This document shows positions 7,984-16,547 of a stretch of DNA of 41,503 bases, piece by piece. The stretch comes from JAWLGJ01 sp041685145 (GTDB lineage Bacteria > Pseudomonadota > Alphaproteobacteria > Rhodospirillales > Magnetospirillaceae), in contig JAWLGJ010000028.1 in assembly GCA_041685145.1 (NCBI GenBank), positions 1 to 41,503 on the forward strand, read 5' to 3'. Position 1 is the stretch's first letter. Each line of letters starts with the position of its first letter. The position numbers and the translations under genes were made by a program. The notes beneath the pieces are model-generated. The model did no database searches and was not told the origin of the DNA. It saw nothing but the letters and a program-made list of their open reading frames with translations.

Positions 7984-8012
7984 GGTATCCCGACGCAAAG
8001 GGGTTAGGTCAA
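7984..8012 (-). promoter_or_regulatory. candidate promoter of the EamA gene, nearly leaderless
   Basis: Read on minus: TTGACC (8012-8007), 17-bp spacer, GATACC (7989-7984). The -10 ends only 9 nt before ATG 7974, so a transcript from here would have almost no 5' leader. The -35 is strong, the -10 weak. Confidence 0.4.
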
Positions 8013-8028
8013 GGCAAATGCGGGTCGC

Positions 8029-8057
8029 TTGCCGTTGTATTGCGCCGCAGCTATATT
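8029..8057 (+). promoter_or_regulatory. candidate promoter of the MaoC/PhaJ-like gene
   Basis: TTGCCG (8029-8034), exactly 17 bp, then TATATT (8052-8057). Predicted transcription start near 8064, about 37 nt before ATG 8101. It lies back to back with the EamA promoter. Confidence 0.5.
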
Positions 8058-8100
8058 TCCATGTGGTTGTTGCACCGCAAAAATCAGGAGCGCGCCGGCC

Positions 8101-8535
8101 ATGAGCGAGAGAACGCTCAACCGCTATTTTTTCGAGGATCTCGCCGAGGGCATGAGCGCCGAATTCGCCAAGACGGTGACCGAGGCCGACATCGTCGCCT
8201 TTGCCGGCGTCACCGGCGATTTCAACCCCATGCACGTCAACGAGGAATTCGCCCGCGAAACCATGTTCGAGGGCCGCATCGCCCACGGGCTGCTGTCGGC
8301 GGGCTTCATCTCGACCGTCTTCGGCACCCGCCTGCCGGGCCCCGGCGCCGTCTATATCGCCCAGGATCTGAAGTTCAAGGCCCCGGTGCGCATCGGCGAC
8401 ACCGTCACCGCCCGCGTCGAGGTGGTCGAGCTCATCCCCGAGAAGAACCGCGCCGTCTTCCGCACCGTCTGCACGGTGGGCAACACCGTGGTCCTGGACG
8501 GCGAGGCCACCCTGATGGTGCCGTCGCGGGCCTGA
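8101..8535 (+). CDS. phaJ: MaoC-like (R)-specific enoyl-CoA hydratase
   Basis: A 144-residue single hot-dog domain protein. The hydratase 2 motif is intact: GDFNPMHVNEEFA with catalytic Asp40 and His45, followed by the conserved GRIAHGLLSAGF segment. Such enzymes hydrate trans-2-enoyl-CoA to (R)-3-hydroxyacyl-CoA and often feed beta-oxidation intermediates into polyhydroxyalkanoate synthesis. The PhaJ assignment is by size and motif; no PHA synthase or phasin gene is in view, so a different enoyl-thioester substrate is possible. ATG 8101 is chosen over an upstream in-frame start because AGGAG lies at 8086-8090 and the MSERTLNRYFFEDL N-terminus is family-like. Confidence 0.88.
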   Translation: MSERTLNRYFFEDLAEGMSAEFAKTVTEADIVAFAGVTGDFNPMHVNEEFARETMFEGRIAHGLLSAGFISTVFGTRLPGPGAVYIAQDLKFKAPVRIGDTVTARVEVVELIPEKNRAVFRTVCTVGNTVVLDGEATLMVPSRA

Positions 8536-8673
8536 GCCGGCGCACCCAAGATTGCCGTACCGCCGCCGCCGCGCGCCTGGGGCGGGGCACCGACCCTGCA
8601 CGGTTGCGCATCGCGTGGTTATCGAATACCCCTTAGCCTCCGTTGCGGACCGACCTGGAGACCTCCGCGCGCC

Positions 8674-9681
8674 ATGCGCCTTTTTCGCCATTTCACGGAA
8701 CTGCCCCCGGAGGCCCGCGGCGGCGTCGTGGCGCTGGGCAATTTCGACGGCGTCCACCGCGGCCACCAACGGGTGATCGGCCGCGCCGGCGCCATCGCCC
8801 GCGAGCTTGGCGTGCCCGCCGGGGTGACCACCTTCGAGCCGCACCCGCGCAGCGTATTCAAGCCCGACCAGCCACCCTTCCGCCTGACGCCGCTGCGCAT
8901 CAAGGCGCGCCACATCGAGGCCCTGGGCGTCGACTATCTCTACATGCAGCATTTCGACCTCGACTTCGCCCGCCTGACGGCGGAGGCGTTCGTCGAGCAG
9001 GTGCTGGTGGCGGGGCTGGGGGTGCGCCATGTCGTCGTCGGCTACGACTATGTCTTCGGGCGCGGGCGCGGCGGCGACGTGGCGCGCCTGGGCGAATTGG
9101 CGGCGGCGCACGGCTTCGCCGTCACCGCCGTCGACGCGGTGCGCGCCGAGGACGGCGGCATTTGCTCGTCGACCCGCATCCGCGAGTTCCTGCGCCAGGG
9201 CAAGCCCGCCCAGGCGGCGCGGCTGCTGGGCTATTGCTGGGAGATCGAAGGCCGAGTCGAGGCCGGCGCGCGCCGCGGCCGCCAGATCGGCTTTCCCACC
9301 GTCAACCTGACCCTGGGCGAGTATCTGCGCCCGGCGGCCGGGGTCTATGCGGTGCGCGCCGGCGCCGACCGCGGCGGCGCCACCCTGTGGCGCGACGGCG
9401 TCGCCAATATCGGCCATCGCCCTACCTTCGGGGGCGGCGACATGGTGCTGGAGGCGCATCTGTTCGACGTCGACGAGGATCTGTACGGCCAGCACATGCG
9501 CGTGGCCCTCGTCGAGCACCTGCGCGCCGAAAAGAAATTCGACAGCCTAGAGGCGCTGAAGCGCCAGATCGTCCAGGACGGCGCGATGGCCCGGCGCGTC
9601 CTGGACCAGCGTCACCTGTCGGGGCCCGCCGGGGGCGCCGTGGTGCCGCCGGGGCTGGATGAAAGCGAGTCGGAGCGATGA
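8674..9681 (+). CDS. ribF: bifunctional riboflavin kinase / FAD synthetase
   Basis: RibF phosphorylates riboflavin to FMN and adenylates FMN to FAD in the cytoplasm. The N-terminal nucleotidyltransferase domain carries GNFDGVHRGH (22-31) and SSTRIR (165-170), and the C-terminal kinase domain carries GFPTVN (206-211) and an NIGHRPTFGG segment. At 335 residues it is slightly longer than usual, with a Gly/Pro/Ser-rich tail. The start at 8674 follows a GGAG 14 nt upstream. The stop codon overlaps the ileS start by 4 nt, the usual ribF-ileS-lspA arrangement, so these genes are almost certainly co-transcribed. Confidence 0.96.
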   Translation: MRLFRHFTELPPEARGGVVALGNFDGVHRGHQRVIGRAGAIARELGVPAGVTTFEPHPRSVFKPDQPPFRLTPLRIKARHIEALGVDYLYMQHFDLDFARLTAEAFVEQVLVAGLGVRHVVVGYDYVFGRGRGGDVARLGELAAAHGFAVTAVDAVRAEDGGICSSTRIREFLRQGKPAQAARLLGYCWEIEGRVEAGARRGRQIGFPTVNLTLGEYLRPAAGVYAVRAGADRGGATLWRDGVANIGHRPTFGGGDMVLEAHLFDVDEDLYGQHMRVALVEHLRAEKKFDSLEALKRQIVQDGAMARRVLDQRHLSGPAGGAVVPPGLDESESER

Positions 9682-12539
9682 GCGCGGATCACGACGCGGA
9701 CTACAAGAAGACGGTTTTCCTGCCGCAGACCGATTTTCCCATGCGCGGCGGCCTGCCCAAGCTGGAGCCGCAACTGCTGGCGCGGTGGGAGCGCCTGGGC
9801 CTGCACGCGAAGATGCGCGCCCAGGCCAAGGGGCGCGAGAAGTTCATCCTCCACGACGGCCCGCCCTACGCCAACGGCCACCTGCACATCGGCCACGCGC
9901 TGAACAAGATCCTCAAGGACGTCATCAACCGCTCGCAGCAGATGCTGGGCAAGGACGCCGACTATGTCCCCGGCTGGGACTGCCACGGCCTGCCCATCGA
10001 ATGGAAGATCGAGGAGCAGTACCGCGCCGAGGGCCTCGACAAGGACAAGGTCGACATCGTCGCCTTCCGCCGCGAGTGCCGCGAATTCGCCGACAAGTGG
10101 ATCGACATCCAGCGCGAGGAGTTCAAGCGCCTGGGCGTCACCGGCGACTGGGAACACCCCTACACTACCATGTCCTTCGACGCAGAGGCGCAGATCGTCG
10201 CCGAATTGGGCAAGTTCCTGATGAACGGCGGCCTCTACAAGGGCGCCAAGCCGGTGCTGTGGTCGGTGGTCGAGAAGACCGCCCTCGCCGACGCCGAGGT
10301 CGAGTACCACGACCACACCTCCACCACCATCTGGGTGAAGTTCCCGGTGGCGACGGCGGCGACGCCGGAGATCGAGGGCGCCAGCGTGGTCATCTGGACC
10401 ACCACCCCCTGGACCATGCCCGGCAACCGCGCCGTCGCCTATGGCGCCGACTTCTCCTACGCCGTCGTCGAGGTCACCGAGGCCGCCGACGACAGCCTGG
10501 CGCGGGTGGGCGACAGGCTGGTGCTGGCCGCCGATCTGGTCGAACAGGTCGCCCGCGACGCCCGCTGCGCCCTGGCCGTGCGCGCCACCCTGACGGGCGC
10601 GGCGCTGGCGGGCACCGTGCTGCGCCACCCGCTGCACGCCGAGGGCTACGACTTCGACGTGCCGCTGCTGCCGGGCGACTTCGTCACCACCGAGCAGGGC
10701 ACCGGCTTCGTCCACATCGCCCCCGGCCACGGCGAGGACGACTGGCATCTGGGCGTGGCGCACGGCCTGCCGGTGCCCGAGACGGTGAAGGAGGACGGCA
10801 CCTATCACGACCATGTGCCCTTATTCGCCGGCCAGGCGGTGCTGGCCCAGGGCAAGAACGGCAAATACTATTCGCCGGTGGCGAAGCCGGTGATCGCGGC
10901 GATGACCGCCGCCGGCAACCTGCTGGCGCACGGCAAGCTGGTGCATTCCTACCCGCACTCCTGGCGCTCGAAGGCGCCGCTGATCTTCCGCAACACGCCG
11001 CAGTGGTTCATCGGCATGGAGGCCAATGACCTGCGCGCCAAGGCGCTGGCCGCCATCGACCAGACCCGCTGGGTTCCCGCCGGCGGGCGCAACCGCATCC
11101 GCGCCATGATCGAGACCCGCCCCGACTGGTGCGTGTCGCGCCAGCGCGCCTGGGGGGTGCCGATCACCGTCTTCGTCAACCGCAAGACCGGCGAGCCGCT
11201 GCGCGACCAGGCGGTGCTGGAGCGCATCGTCGCGGCGGTGCGCGAGGAAGGCGCCGACGTCTGGTTCACCGCCGATCCCCAGCGCTTCCTGGGCGAGGAC
11301 CACGACGCCGCCGATTACGACCAGGTGTTCGACATCCTCGACGTCTGGTTCGATTCCGGCTCCACCCATGCCTTCGTGCTGGAAAGCGGCGTCTGGCCCA
11401 ATCTGCAATGGCCGGCTTCGCTGTATCTGGAAGGCTCCGACCAGCACCGGGGCTGGTTCCACTCCTCGCTGCTGGAGGCCTGCGGGACGCGCGGGCGCGC
11501 GCCCTATGAGGCGGTGCTGACGCACGGTTTCGTGCTCGACGAGCACGGCCGCAAGATGTCGAAATCGCTGGGCAACGTCACCTCACCGCAAGAGGTGGTG
11601 GCGCAGTTCGGCGCCGACATCCTGCGGCTGTGGGTGGTGGGCTCCGACTATTCCGAGGATTTGCGCATCGGGCCGGAGATCCTGAAGTCCCACGCCGACC
11701 TGTACCGGCGCCTGCGCTACACGCTGCGCTACCTGCTGGGCAATCTGGCCGGCTTCCGCCCCGAGGAGCGGGTCGCCCACGAGGACATGCCGGCGCTGGA
11801 GCGCTGGGTGCTGCACCGCCTGACGGAGATGGACGCCCAGGTGCGCGCGGCCTGCGAGGCGCTGCAATTCCACGGCCTGTTCTTCGAACTGCACCACTTC
11901 TGCGCCGTCGATCTGTCGGCCTTCTATTTCGACGTCCGCAAGGACTCGCTCTACTGCGACGCCCCGGACGATGCGCGCCGCCGCGCCGCCCGCACGGTGA
12001 TGGACATTCTGTTCGACTGCCTGACCGCCTGGCTGGCGCCGTTCATGTGCTTCACCGCCGAGGAGGCCTGGCTGGCCCGCCACGGCGACGGCGACGACGT
12101 CTCGGTGCATCTGCGCACCTTCCCGGAGATTCCGGCGGCGTGGCGCGACGAGGAATTGGCCGAGCGCTGGCGCACCGTGCGCGCCGTGCGCCGGGTCATC
12201 ACCGGCGCCCTGGAGGTGGAGCGCGCCGAGAAGCGCATCGGCTCCAGCCTACAGGCTGCGCCGCGCGTGCATGTGACGCCCGAGCAGGCGGCCGCCCTGG
12301 AGGGGCTGGACCTGACCGAAATCGCCATCACCTCGGGCGTCGCCATCGCCACGGAACCGCCGCCGGAGGGCGCCTTCACCCTCGACGAGGTGCCCGGCGT
12401 CGGCGTCGTGCCGGCCGCCGCCGACGGCGCCAAGTGCGAACGCTGCTGGAAAGTGCTGCCCGATGTCGGCGGCCACGACCGTCCCGGCGTCTGCGGCCGC
12501 TGCGCCGCCGCCGTGGGCAAGGTGGCGGCGGCGGAGTAG
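9678..12539 (+). CDS. ileS: isoleucyl-tRNA synthetase
   Basis: A 953-residue class Ia synthetase that charges tRNA-Ile, with an editing domain that removes misacylated valine. Visible signatures are the HIGH motif (70-73, in HLHIGHALNK), KMSKS (626-630), the editing-domain segment VIWTTTPWTMPGNRAV, and DVWFDSGSTH in the catalytic core. A C-terminal zinc site is formed by Cys920, Cys923, Cys939 and Cys942, as in bacterial type 1 IleRS. The ATG overlaps the ribF stop by 4 nt, and lspA starts 5 nt after its stop codon. Confidence 0.98.
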   Translation: MSADHDADYKKTVFLPQTDFPMRGGLPKLEPQLLARWERLGLHAKMRAQAKGREKFILHDGPPYANGHLHIGHALNKILKDVINRSQQMLGKDADYVPGWDCHGLPIEWKIEEQYRAEGLDKDKVDIVAFRRECREFADKWIDIQREEFKRLGVTGDWEHPYTTMSFDAEAQIVAELGKFLMNGGLYKGAKPVLWSVVEKTALADAEVEYHDHTSTTIWVKFPVATAATPEIEGASVVIWTTTPWTMPGNRAVAYGADFSYAVVEVTEAADDSLARVGDRLVLAADLVEQVARDARCALAVRATLTGAALAGTVLRHPLHAEGYDFDVPLLPGDFVTTEQGTGFVHIAPGHGEDDWHLGVAHGLPVPETVKEDGTYHDHVPLFAGQAVLAQGKNGKYYSPVAKPVIAAMTAAGNLLAHGKLVHSYPHSWRSKAPLIFRNTPQWFIGMEANDLRAKALAAIDQTRWVPAGGRNRIRAMIETRPDWCVSRQRAWGVPITVFVNRKTGEPLRDQAVLERIVAAVREEGADVWFTADPQRFLGEDHDAADYDQVFDILDVWFDSGSTHAFVLESGVWPNLQWPASLYLEGSDQHRGWFHSSLLEACGTRGRAPYEAVLTHGFVLDEHGRKMSKSLGNVTSPQEVVAQFGADILRLWVVGSDYSEDLRIGPEILKSHADLYRRLRYTLRYLLGNLAGFRPEERVAHEDMPALERWVLHRLTEMDAQVRAACEALQFHGLFFELHHFCAVDLSAFYFDVRKDSLYCDAPDDARRRAARTVMDILFDCLTAWLAPFMCFTAEEAWLARHGDGDDVSVHLRTFPEIPAAWRDEELAERWRTVRAVRRVITGALEVERAEKRIGSSLQAAPRVHVTPEQAAALEGLDLTEIAITSGVAIATEPPPEGAFTLDEVPGVGVVPAAADGAKCERCWKVLPDVGGHDRPGVCGRCAAAVGKVAAAE

Positions 12540-12544
12540 CCGCG

Positions 12545-13048
12545 GTGCCGCGCCGTCCCGGCCTTGCCGTCGCCGCCGTGATCCTTGTCCTCGACCAGAT
12601 CACCAAGGCCTGGATCCTGGCGGTGATGAGCCCCCACGGCGCCGACCCCGGCCGCCTGTGGACCGGGCGCAGCATCGAGGTGCTGCCGGTCCTGGACATC
12701 GTGCTGGTCTGGAACCGCGGCATCAGCTTCGGGCTGTTCAACCAGGATTCGCCCCTCATCCCGGTGGTGCTGAGCGTGCTGACGGCGCTGGTGACGGCGG
12801 CGCTGGCCGTGTGGCTGTGGCGGGCCGAAAGCCGCTGGCTGGCGCTGGCGCTGGGCCTGGTGATCGGCGGCGCGCTGGGCAACCTCGTCGATCGCCTCCG
12901 ATTCGGGGCGGTGGTGGATTTCGTTTACCTTCACCTGGGAGACTGGTACTGGCCGGCGTTCAACGTCGCCGACAGCGCCATAACCGTCGGGGCGGTGATG
13001 CTGGTGGCAGACGCCTTGTTTGCCGGACGAAAATCACCTAAAGAATAG
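12545..13048 (+). CDS. lspA: lipoprotein signal peptidase (signal peptidase II)
   Basis: A 167-residue inner-membrane aspartyl protease that cleaves the signal peptide of diacylglyceryl-modified prolipoproteins. Four hydrophobic segments are visible. The conserved aspartates sit in GNLVDR (Asp116), VVDF (Asp125) and FNVADS (Asp143), and the WNRGISFG segment (57-64) is characteristic. The start is GTG 12545, 5 nt downstream of ileS; upstream residues in the same open frame belong to the ileS region and are not LspA-like. The next gene, 4 nt downstream, encodes one of its likely substrates. Confidence 0.95.
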   Translation: MPRRPGLAVAAVILVLDQITKAWILAVMSPHGADPGRLWTGRSIEVLPVLDIVLVWNRGISFGLFNQDSPLIPVVLSVLTALVTAALAVWLWRAESRWLALALGLVIGGALGNLVDRLRFGAVVDFVYLHLGDWYWPAFNVADSAITVGAVMLVADALFAGRKSPKE

Positions 13049-13052
13049 ATCC

Positions 13053-13601
13053 ATGACGAATCGGTTCCGCATTGCGCTGCGCCCCGTCGTCGGCGCCACC
13101 CTACTGGTCCTGGCCACCGGCCTGGCCGGTTGTGAGAATCCCCGCGAAATGCTGGGGCTGACCCACACGTCTCCGGACGAGTTCGCGGTCATCTCCCACG
13201 CGCCGCTGGAGGTGCCGCCCGAGTTCCGCCTGCGCCCGCCGCAGCCGGGGGCGACGCGCCCGCAGGAGGGCGAGGTTCGCGACCGCGCCCGCGCCGCCGT
13301 GCTGGGGGCCGCCGTCAACGCCGCCGATCTGTCGCAGGGCGAGCGCATCGTCCTCACCCGCGGCGGCGGCGACACCGCCAGGCCGGATATCCGCGCCATC
13401 ATCGACCGCGAGACACGGGCGCTGGTGCGGGGCTCGGACCTCCTCGTCGACAAGGTGCTGTTCTGGCAGGAGACGGAAGCCTTCGGCAGCGTCCTCGACC
13501 CCGCCGCCGAGGCCGAGCGCCTGCGCGCCAACCGGGAAAAGGGGTTGCCCCCGACGGCGGGCGAGGTTCCGGTCATCGAGCGCCGCCGCGGCCTCTTCTA
13601 G
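13053..13601 (+). CDS. bamF: DUF3035 outer-membrane lipoprotein, BamF-like
   Basis: A 182-residue lipoprotein: basic N-terminus, hydrophobic h-region, and a lipobox LAGC with Cys27 as the lipidated residue. Glu follows the Cys, so there is no Asp+2 inner-membrane retention signal. Conserved features are the SPDEFAVISHAPLEVPPEF block (residues about 40-58) and the Pro-rich RLRPP repeat after it, typical of DUF3035. Alphaproteobacterial members of this family have been described as BamF, an accessory lipoprotein of the outer-membrane beta-barrel assembly complex; that name is transferred from the family. It lies between lspA and the M16 pair in the same direction. ATG 13053 is preferred over an upstream GTG inside lspA because the signal peptide starts there. 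Confidence 0.8.
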   Translation: MTNRFRIALRPVVGATLLVLATGLAGCENPREMLGLTHTSPDEFAVISHAPLEVPPEFRLRPPQPGATRPQEGEVRDRARAAVLGAAVNAADLSQGERIVLTRGGGDTARPDIRAIIDRETRALVRGSDLLVDKVLFWQETEAFGSVLDPAAEAERLRANREKGLPPTAGEVPVIERRRGLF

Positions 13602-13643
13602 CCCGATTCCGACGCCACCTTGCCGCCGCTGCCTTTCGCGCGC

Positions 13644-13671
13644 TTGCCGGATGGGGTAGGCCCGCTTAAAT
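13644..13671 (+). promoter_or_regulatory. candidate promoter before the M16 peptidase pair
   Basis: TTGCCG (13644-13649), 16-bp spacer, TTAAAT (13666-13671; four of six). It lies in the 125-bp gap after the DUF3035 gene, and the predicted start would leave a leader of about 49 nt to ATG 13727. Confidence 0.4.
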
Positions 13672-13726
13672 GGCCTGGGCATAGGCGTTCCGCACGTCAT
13701 CGGCAGACACCTAACCGGGGAGAGGC

Positions 13727-15103
13727 ATGAACATCGTGCTCGCGCGCCTGCTGGCGCCGATTCTGGTTCTGGGGGTGCTGGCGGCGCCAGCGGCCGCCCG
13801 CGCCGAGGTCTATGGCGCCGAGACCTTCACGCTCGACAACGGAATGCAGGTGGTGGTGGTGTCCAACCACCGCGTCCCCGTTGTCACGCACATGGTCTGG
13901 TACCGCGTCGGCGCCGCCGACGAACCCCCCGGGCACACCGGCATGGCGCATCTGCTCGAACACCTGATGTTCAAGGGCACCGAGGAGGTGGCGCCGGGCG
14001 AGTTCTCGCGCCGGGTCGCCGAGATCGGCGGGCGCGACAACGCCTTCACCAGCCACGACTTCACCGCCTATTACCAGACCGTCGCCAAGCAGCACCTCGA
14101 CATGGTGATGCGCATGGAGGCCGACCGCATGACCAATCTGCTGTTCGAGGACGAGCACGTCCGCACCGAGCGGCAGGTGGTGCTGGAGGAGCGGCGCCAG
14201 CGCACCGACAACAACCCCTCGGCGCTGCTGGGCGAGCGCGCCAACGCGGTGATGTTCCACAACCACCCCTACCGCACCCCGGTCATCGGATGGGCCGGCG
14301 AGGTGGCGACGCTAGAGCGCGACACCCTGATGGCCTTCTACCGCCGCCACTACGCGCCCGACAATGCCATCCTGGTGGTATCGGGCGACGTCACCACCGA
14401 CGAGGTGCGCGCCCTGGCCGAAGAGCATTACGGCCCCATTCCCGCCCGTCAGGTGGCGGCGCGGGCGCGCCCGGTCGAGCCCGAGCCGGTGGTCGAGCGC
14501 CGTGTGGTGCTGCGCCATCCCCAGGTGCAGCAGCCCTCCTGGAGCCGGCGCTATCTGGCCCCCACCTACACCACCGGCGCCAGCGAACACGCCCACGCGC
14601 TGGAAGTCCTCTCGGAGGTCATCGGCGGCGGCACCACCAGCCAGTTGTACCGGCGGCTGGTGGTCGAGGAGGAATTGGCAGCCGGCGCCGGCGCCGGCTA
14701 CAGCCCCGAGCAGCTCGACTACGGCACCTTCTATGTCTGGGCCAGCCCCCGCCCCGGCGTCGACATGGAGGCCCTGGAGGCGGCGGTGACCGACGAGTTG
14801 GAGGCCATCCGGCGCAACGGCGTCGACGCCGCGGAGGTCGAGCGCGCCAAGACCCGCCTGCGCGCCAACGTCATCTATGCCCGCGATTCGACCTCGCGCG
14901 GCGCCTTCGCGCTGGGCCGCGCCCTCACCACCGGCTCGACGGTCGAGGACGTCGAGACCTGGCCCGAGAGCATCGCCGCGGTGACGCCCGAAGACGTCGA
15001 CGCCGCCGCCCGCGCCGTGCTGGCCGAGCATCGGGCGGTGACGGCGCTGCTGCTGCCGCGCCCCCAGGATGTCGCCGCCGACGACCAGGAGGCCCTGCGA
15101 TGA
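13727..15103 (+). CDS. M16 family zinc metallopeptidase, catalytic member
   Basis: A 458-residue exported peptidase of the pitrilysin/processing-peptidase family. Residues 1-26 form a signal peptide ending in an AAARA-type site, placing it in the periplasm. The inverted zinc motif HLLEH (His75, Glu78, His79) is intact, and a downstream acidic cluster (RQVVLEERRQRTDN) supplies the third ligand region. Two M16 halves can be traced (about 30-230 and 240-450). GGGTTSQLYRRLV marks the second half. The next gene encodes a non-catalytic M16 protein and overlaps by 4 nt, the standard layout of a heterodimeric M16 protease. The substrate is unknown. Confidence 0.93.
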   Translation: MNIVLARLLAPILVLGVLAAPAAARAEVYGAETFTLDNGMQVVVVSNHRVPVVTHMVWYRVGAADEPPGHTGMAHLLEHLMFKGTEEVAPGEFSRRVAEIGGRDNAFTSHDFTAYYQTVAKQHLDMVMRMEADRMTNLLFEDEHVRTERQVVLEERRQRTDNNPSALLGERANAVMFHNHPYRTPVIGWAGEVATLERDTLMAFYRRHYAPDNAILVVSGDVTTDEVRALAEEHYGPIPARQVAARARPVEPEPVVERRVVLRHPQVQQPSWSRRYLAPTYTTGASEHAHALEVLSEVIGGGTTSQLYRRLVVEEELAAGAGAGYSPEQLDYGTFYVWASPRPGVDMEALEAAVTDELEAIRRNGVDAAEVERAKTRLRANVIYARDSTSRGAFALGRALTTGSTVEDVETWPESIAAVTPEDVDAAARAVLAEHRAVTALLLPRPQDVAADDQEALR

Positions 15104-16467
15104 TCGCCCTGACCGCCGTTCTGCGGCGCTGCCGCCGCGCCCTGCCCGCCGTGGCGCTGCCCGCCGTCGCCCTGGTGGTGCTGCTGCTGCCGGCGCGCGC
15201 CGACGCCATCGAGGTGCAGCGGGTGGTTTCCGACGCCGGGATCGAGGCCTGGCTGGTGGAGGACCGCAGCCTGCCGATCCTGGCGCTGGAAGCGATCTTC
15301 CGCGACGCCGGCGCCGTCACCGACCCCGAGGGCAAGGCCGGGCGCGCCTATATGGTCGGCGGCCTGTTGAACGAGGGCGCCGGCGACATGGACGCCCTGA
15401 CCTTCCAGCGCCGCCTGGAGGATCTGGCGGTGCATATGGGCTTCGACGCCGGGCGCGACAGCTTCCAGGTGTCGCTGAAGACGCTGACGGAAAACCGCGA
15501 CGAGGCGTTCCGCCTGCTGCGGCTGGCCCTCACCGAGCCGCGCTTCGACGCCCAGCCGGTGGAACGGGTGCGCAGCCAGATCCAGGCCGGGCTGGCCCGC
15601 GACCTGCAAGATCCCCGCACCATCGCCTGGCGCGCCTGGTTCGAGACCCAGTTCCCCGACCACCCCTACGGCACCCCGGTCAAGGGCACGCCCGAATCGG
15701 TGGCGGCGCTGACCGCCGACGACCTGCGCGCCTTCGTCACCGAGCGCCTCGCCCGCGGCAACCTGATCCTGGGAGTCGTCGGCGACATCGACGCCGCGGC
15801 GCTGAAGGCGCTGCTGGACGAGACCTTTGGCGCGCTGCCGACACGGCCGGCGCCCCTGGACATCGCCGAGGCCGGCCCGGCGGCGCCGGCGGCGGTGACG
15901 GTGCGCGAATTCCCGGTGCCGCAAAGCACCGTCGTCTTCGGCCACCGCGGCCTGTCCCGCGACGACCCCGATTTCTATGCCGCGATGGTGGTGAACTACG
16001 TCCTGGGCGGCGGCGGCTTCACCTCGCGTCTGATGGAGGAGGTGCGGGAAAAGCGGGGGCTGGCCTACGGCATCGGCACCTCGCTGCGGCCGCTGGACCA
16101 CGCGCCGCTGATGCTGGGCAGCGTGGCCACCCGCAACGACCGCGTCGGCGAGACCATCGACATCCTGCGCCAGGAATGGGCCCGGATGCGCGAGCAGGGG
16201 CCGACGCCGGAGGAACTGACGGCGGCGACGACCTATCTGGTGGGGTCGTTTCCGCTCGAACTGACCAGCACCTCGGCCATCGCGGGAATGCTGACGGCCA
16301 TTCAGCGCCACGGGCTGGGCATTGACTACATCGACCGCCGCGCCTCCTATATCGAGGCCGTGACCGCCGACGACGCGCGGCGGGTGGCGGAGCGCCTGTT
16401 GCGGCCCGAGCACCTGGCGGCGGTGGTGGTGGGCGAGCCCAGCGGCCTGTCGCCGGCCGCCAACTGA
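15100..16467 (+). CDS. M16 family protein lacking the zinc motif (partner subunit)
   Basis: A 455-residue exported protein with a signal peptide (about 1-35). At the place where HxxEH should be it reads YMVGG (84-88), so it cannot bind catalytic zinc. It does keep the Arg/Tyr substrate-binding pair in REKRGLAY (Arg316 or Arg319, Tyr323) that marks the second subunit of two-chain M16 proteases. It is expected to form the other half of the chamber around the substrate of the upstream catalytic subunit in the periplasm. The ATG overlaps the upstream stop by 4 nt, which supports equal production of the two chains. Confidence 0.92.
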   Translation: MIALTAVLRRCRRALPAVALPAVALVVLLLPARADAIEVQRVVSDAGIEAWLVEDRSLPILALEAIFRDAGAVTDPEGKAGRAYMVGGLLNEGAGDMDALTFQRRLEDLAVHMGFDAGRDSFQVSLKTLTENRDEAFRLLRLALTEPRFDAQPVERVRSQIQAGLARDLQDPRTIAWRAWFETQFPDHPYGTPVKGTPESVAALTADDLRAFVTERLARGNLILGVVGDIDAAALKALLDETFGALPTRPAPLDIAEAGPAAPAAVTVREFPVPQSTVVFGHRGLSRDDPDFYAAMVVNYVLGGGGFTSRLMEEVREKRGLAYGIGTSLRPLDHAPLMLGSVATRNDRVGETIDILRQEWARMREQGPTPEELTAATTYLVGSFPLELTSTSAIAGMLTAIQRHGLGIDYIDRRASYIEAVTADDARRVAERLLRPEHLAAVVVGEPSGLSPAAN

Positions 16468-16494
16468 CGGCGCGGCAATGGCCGCCCCCGGTGA

Positions 16495-16523
16495 TTGGCC
16501 TTGCCGGCGAGGCGTGCTAATGT
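16495..16523 (+). promoter_or_regulatory. candidate promoter of the lipid A gene cluster
   Basis: TTGGCC (16495-16500), 17-bp spacer, TAATGT (16518-16523). It lies in the 80-bp gap between the M16 pair and msbA, with about 24 nt to the GTG start. Both boxes are only moderate. Confidence 0.33.
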
Positions 16524-16547
16524 CCGCCGCTCATTCGGGGTAGGCCG

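Noticed and set aside
7975..9519. N-terminal 515-residue extension of the EamA frame across phaJ and ribF
   Set aside because: The EamA protein begins at 7974; the extension is antisense to two clear genes and has no domain.
14689..14706. Long GCCGGC-type palindrome
   Set aside because: It is inside the M16 coding sequence and encodes an Ala-Gly repeat; such palindromes are expected by composition at this GC content.
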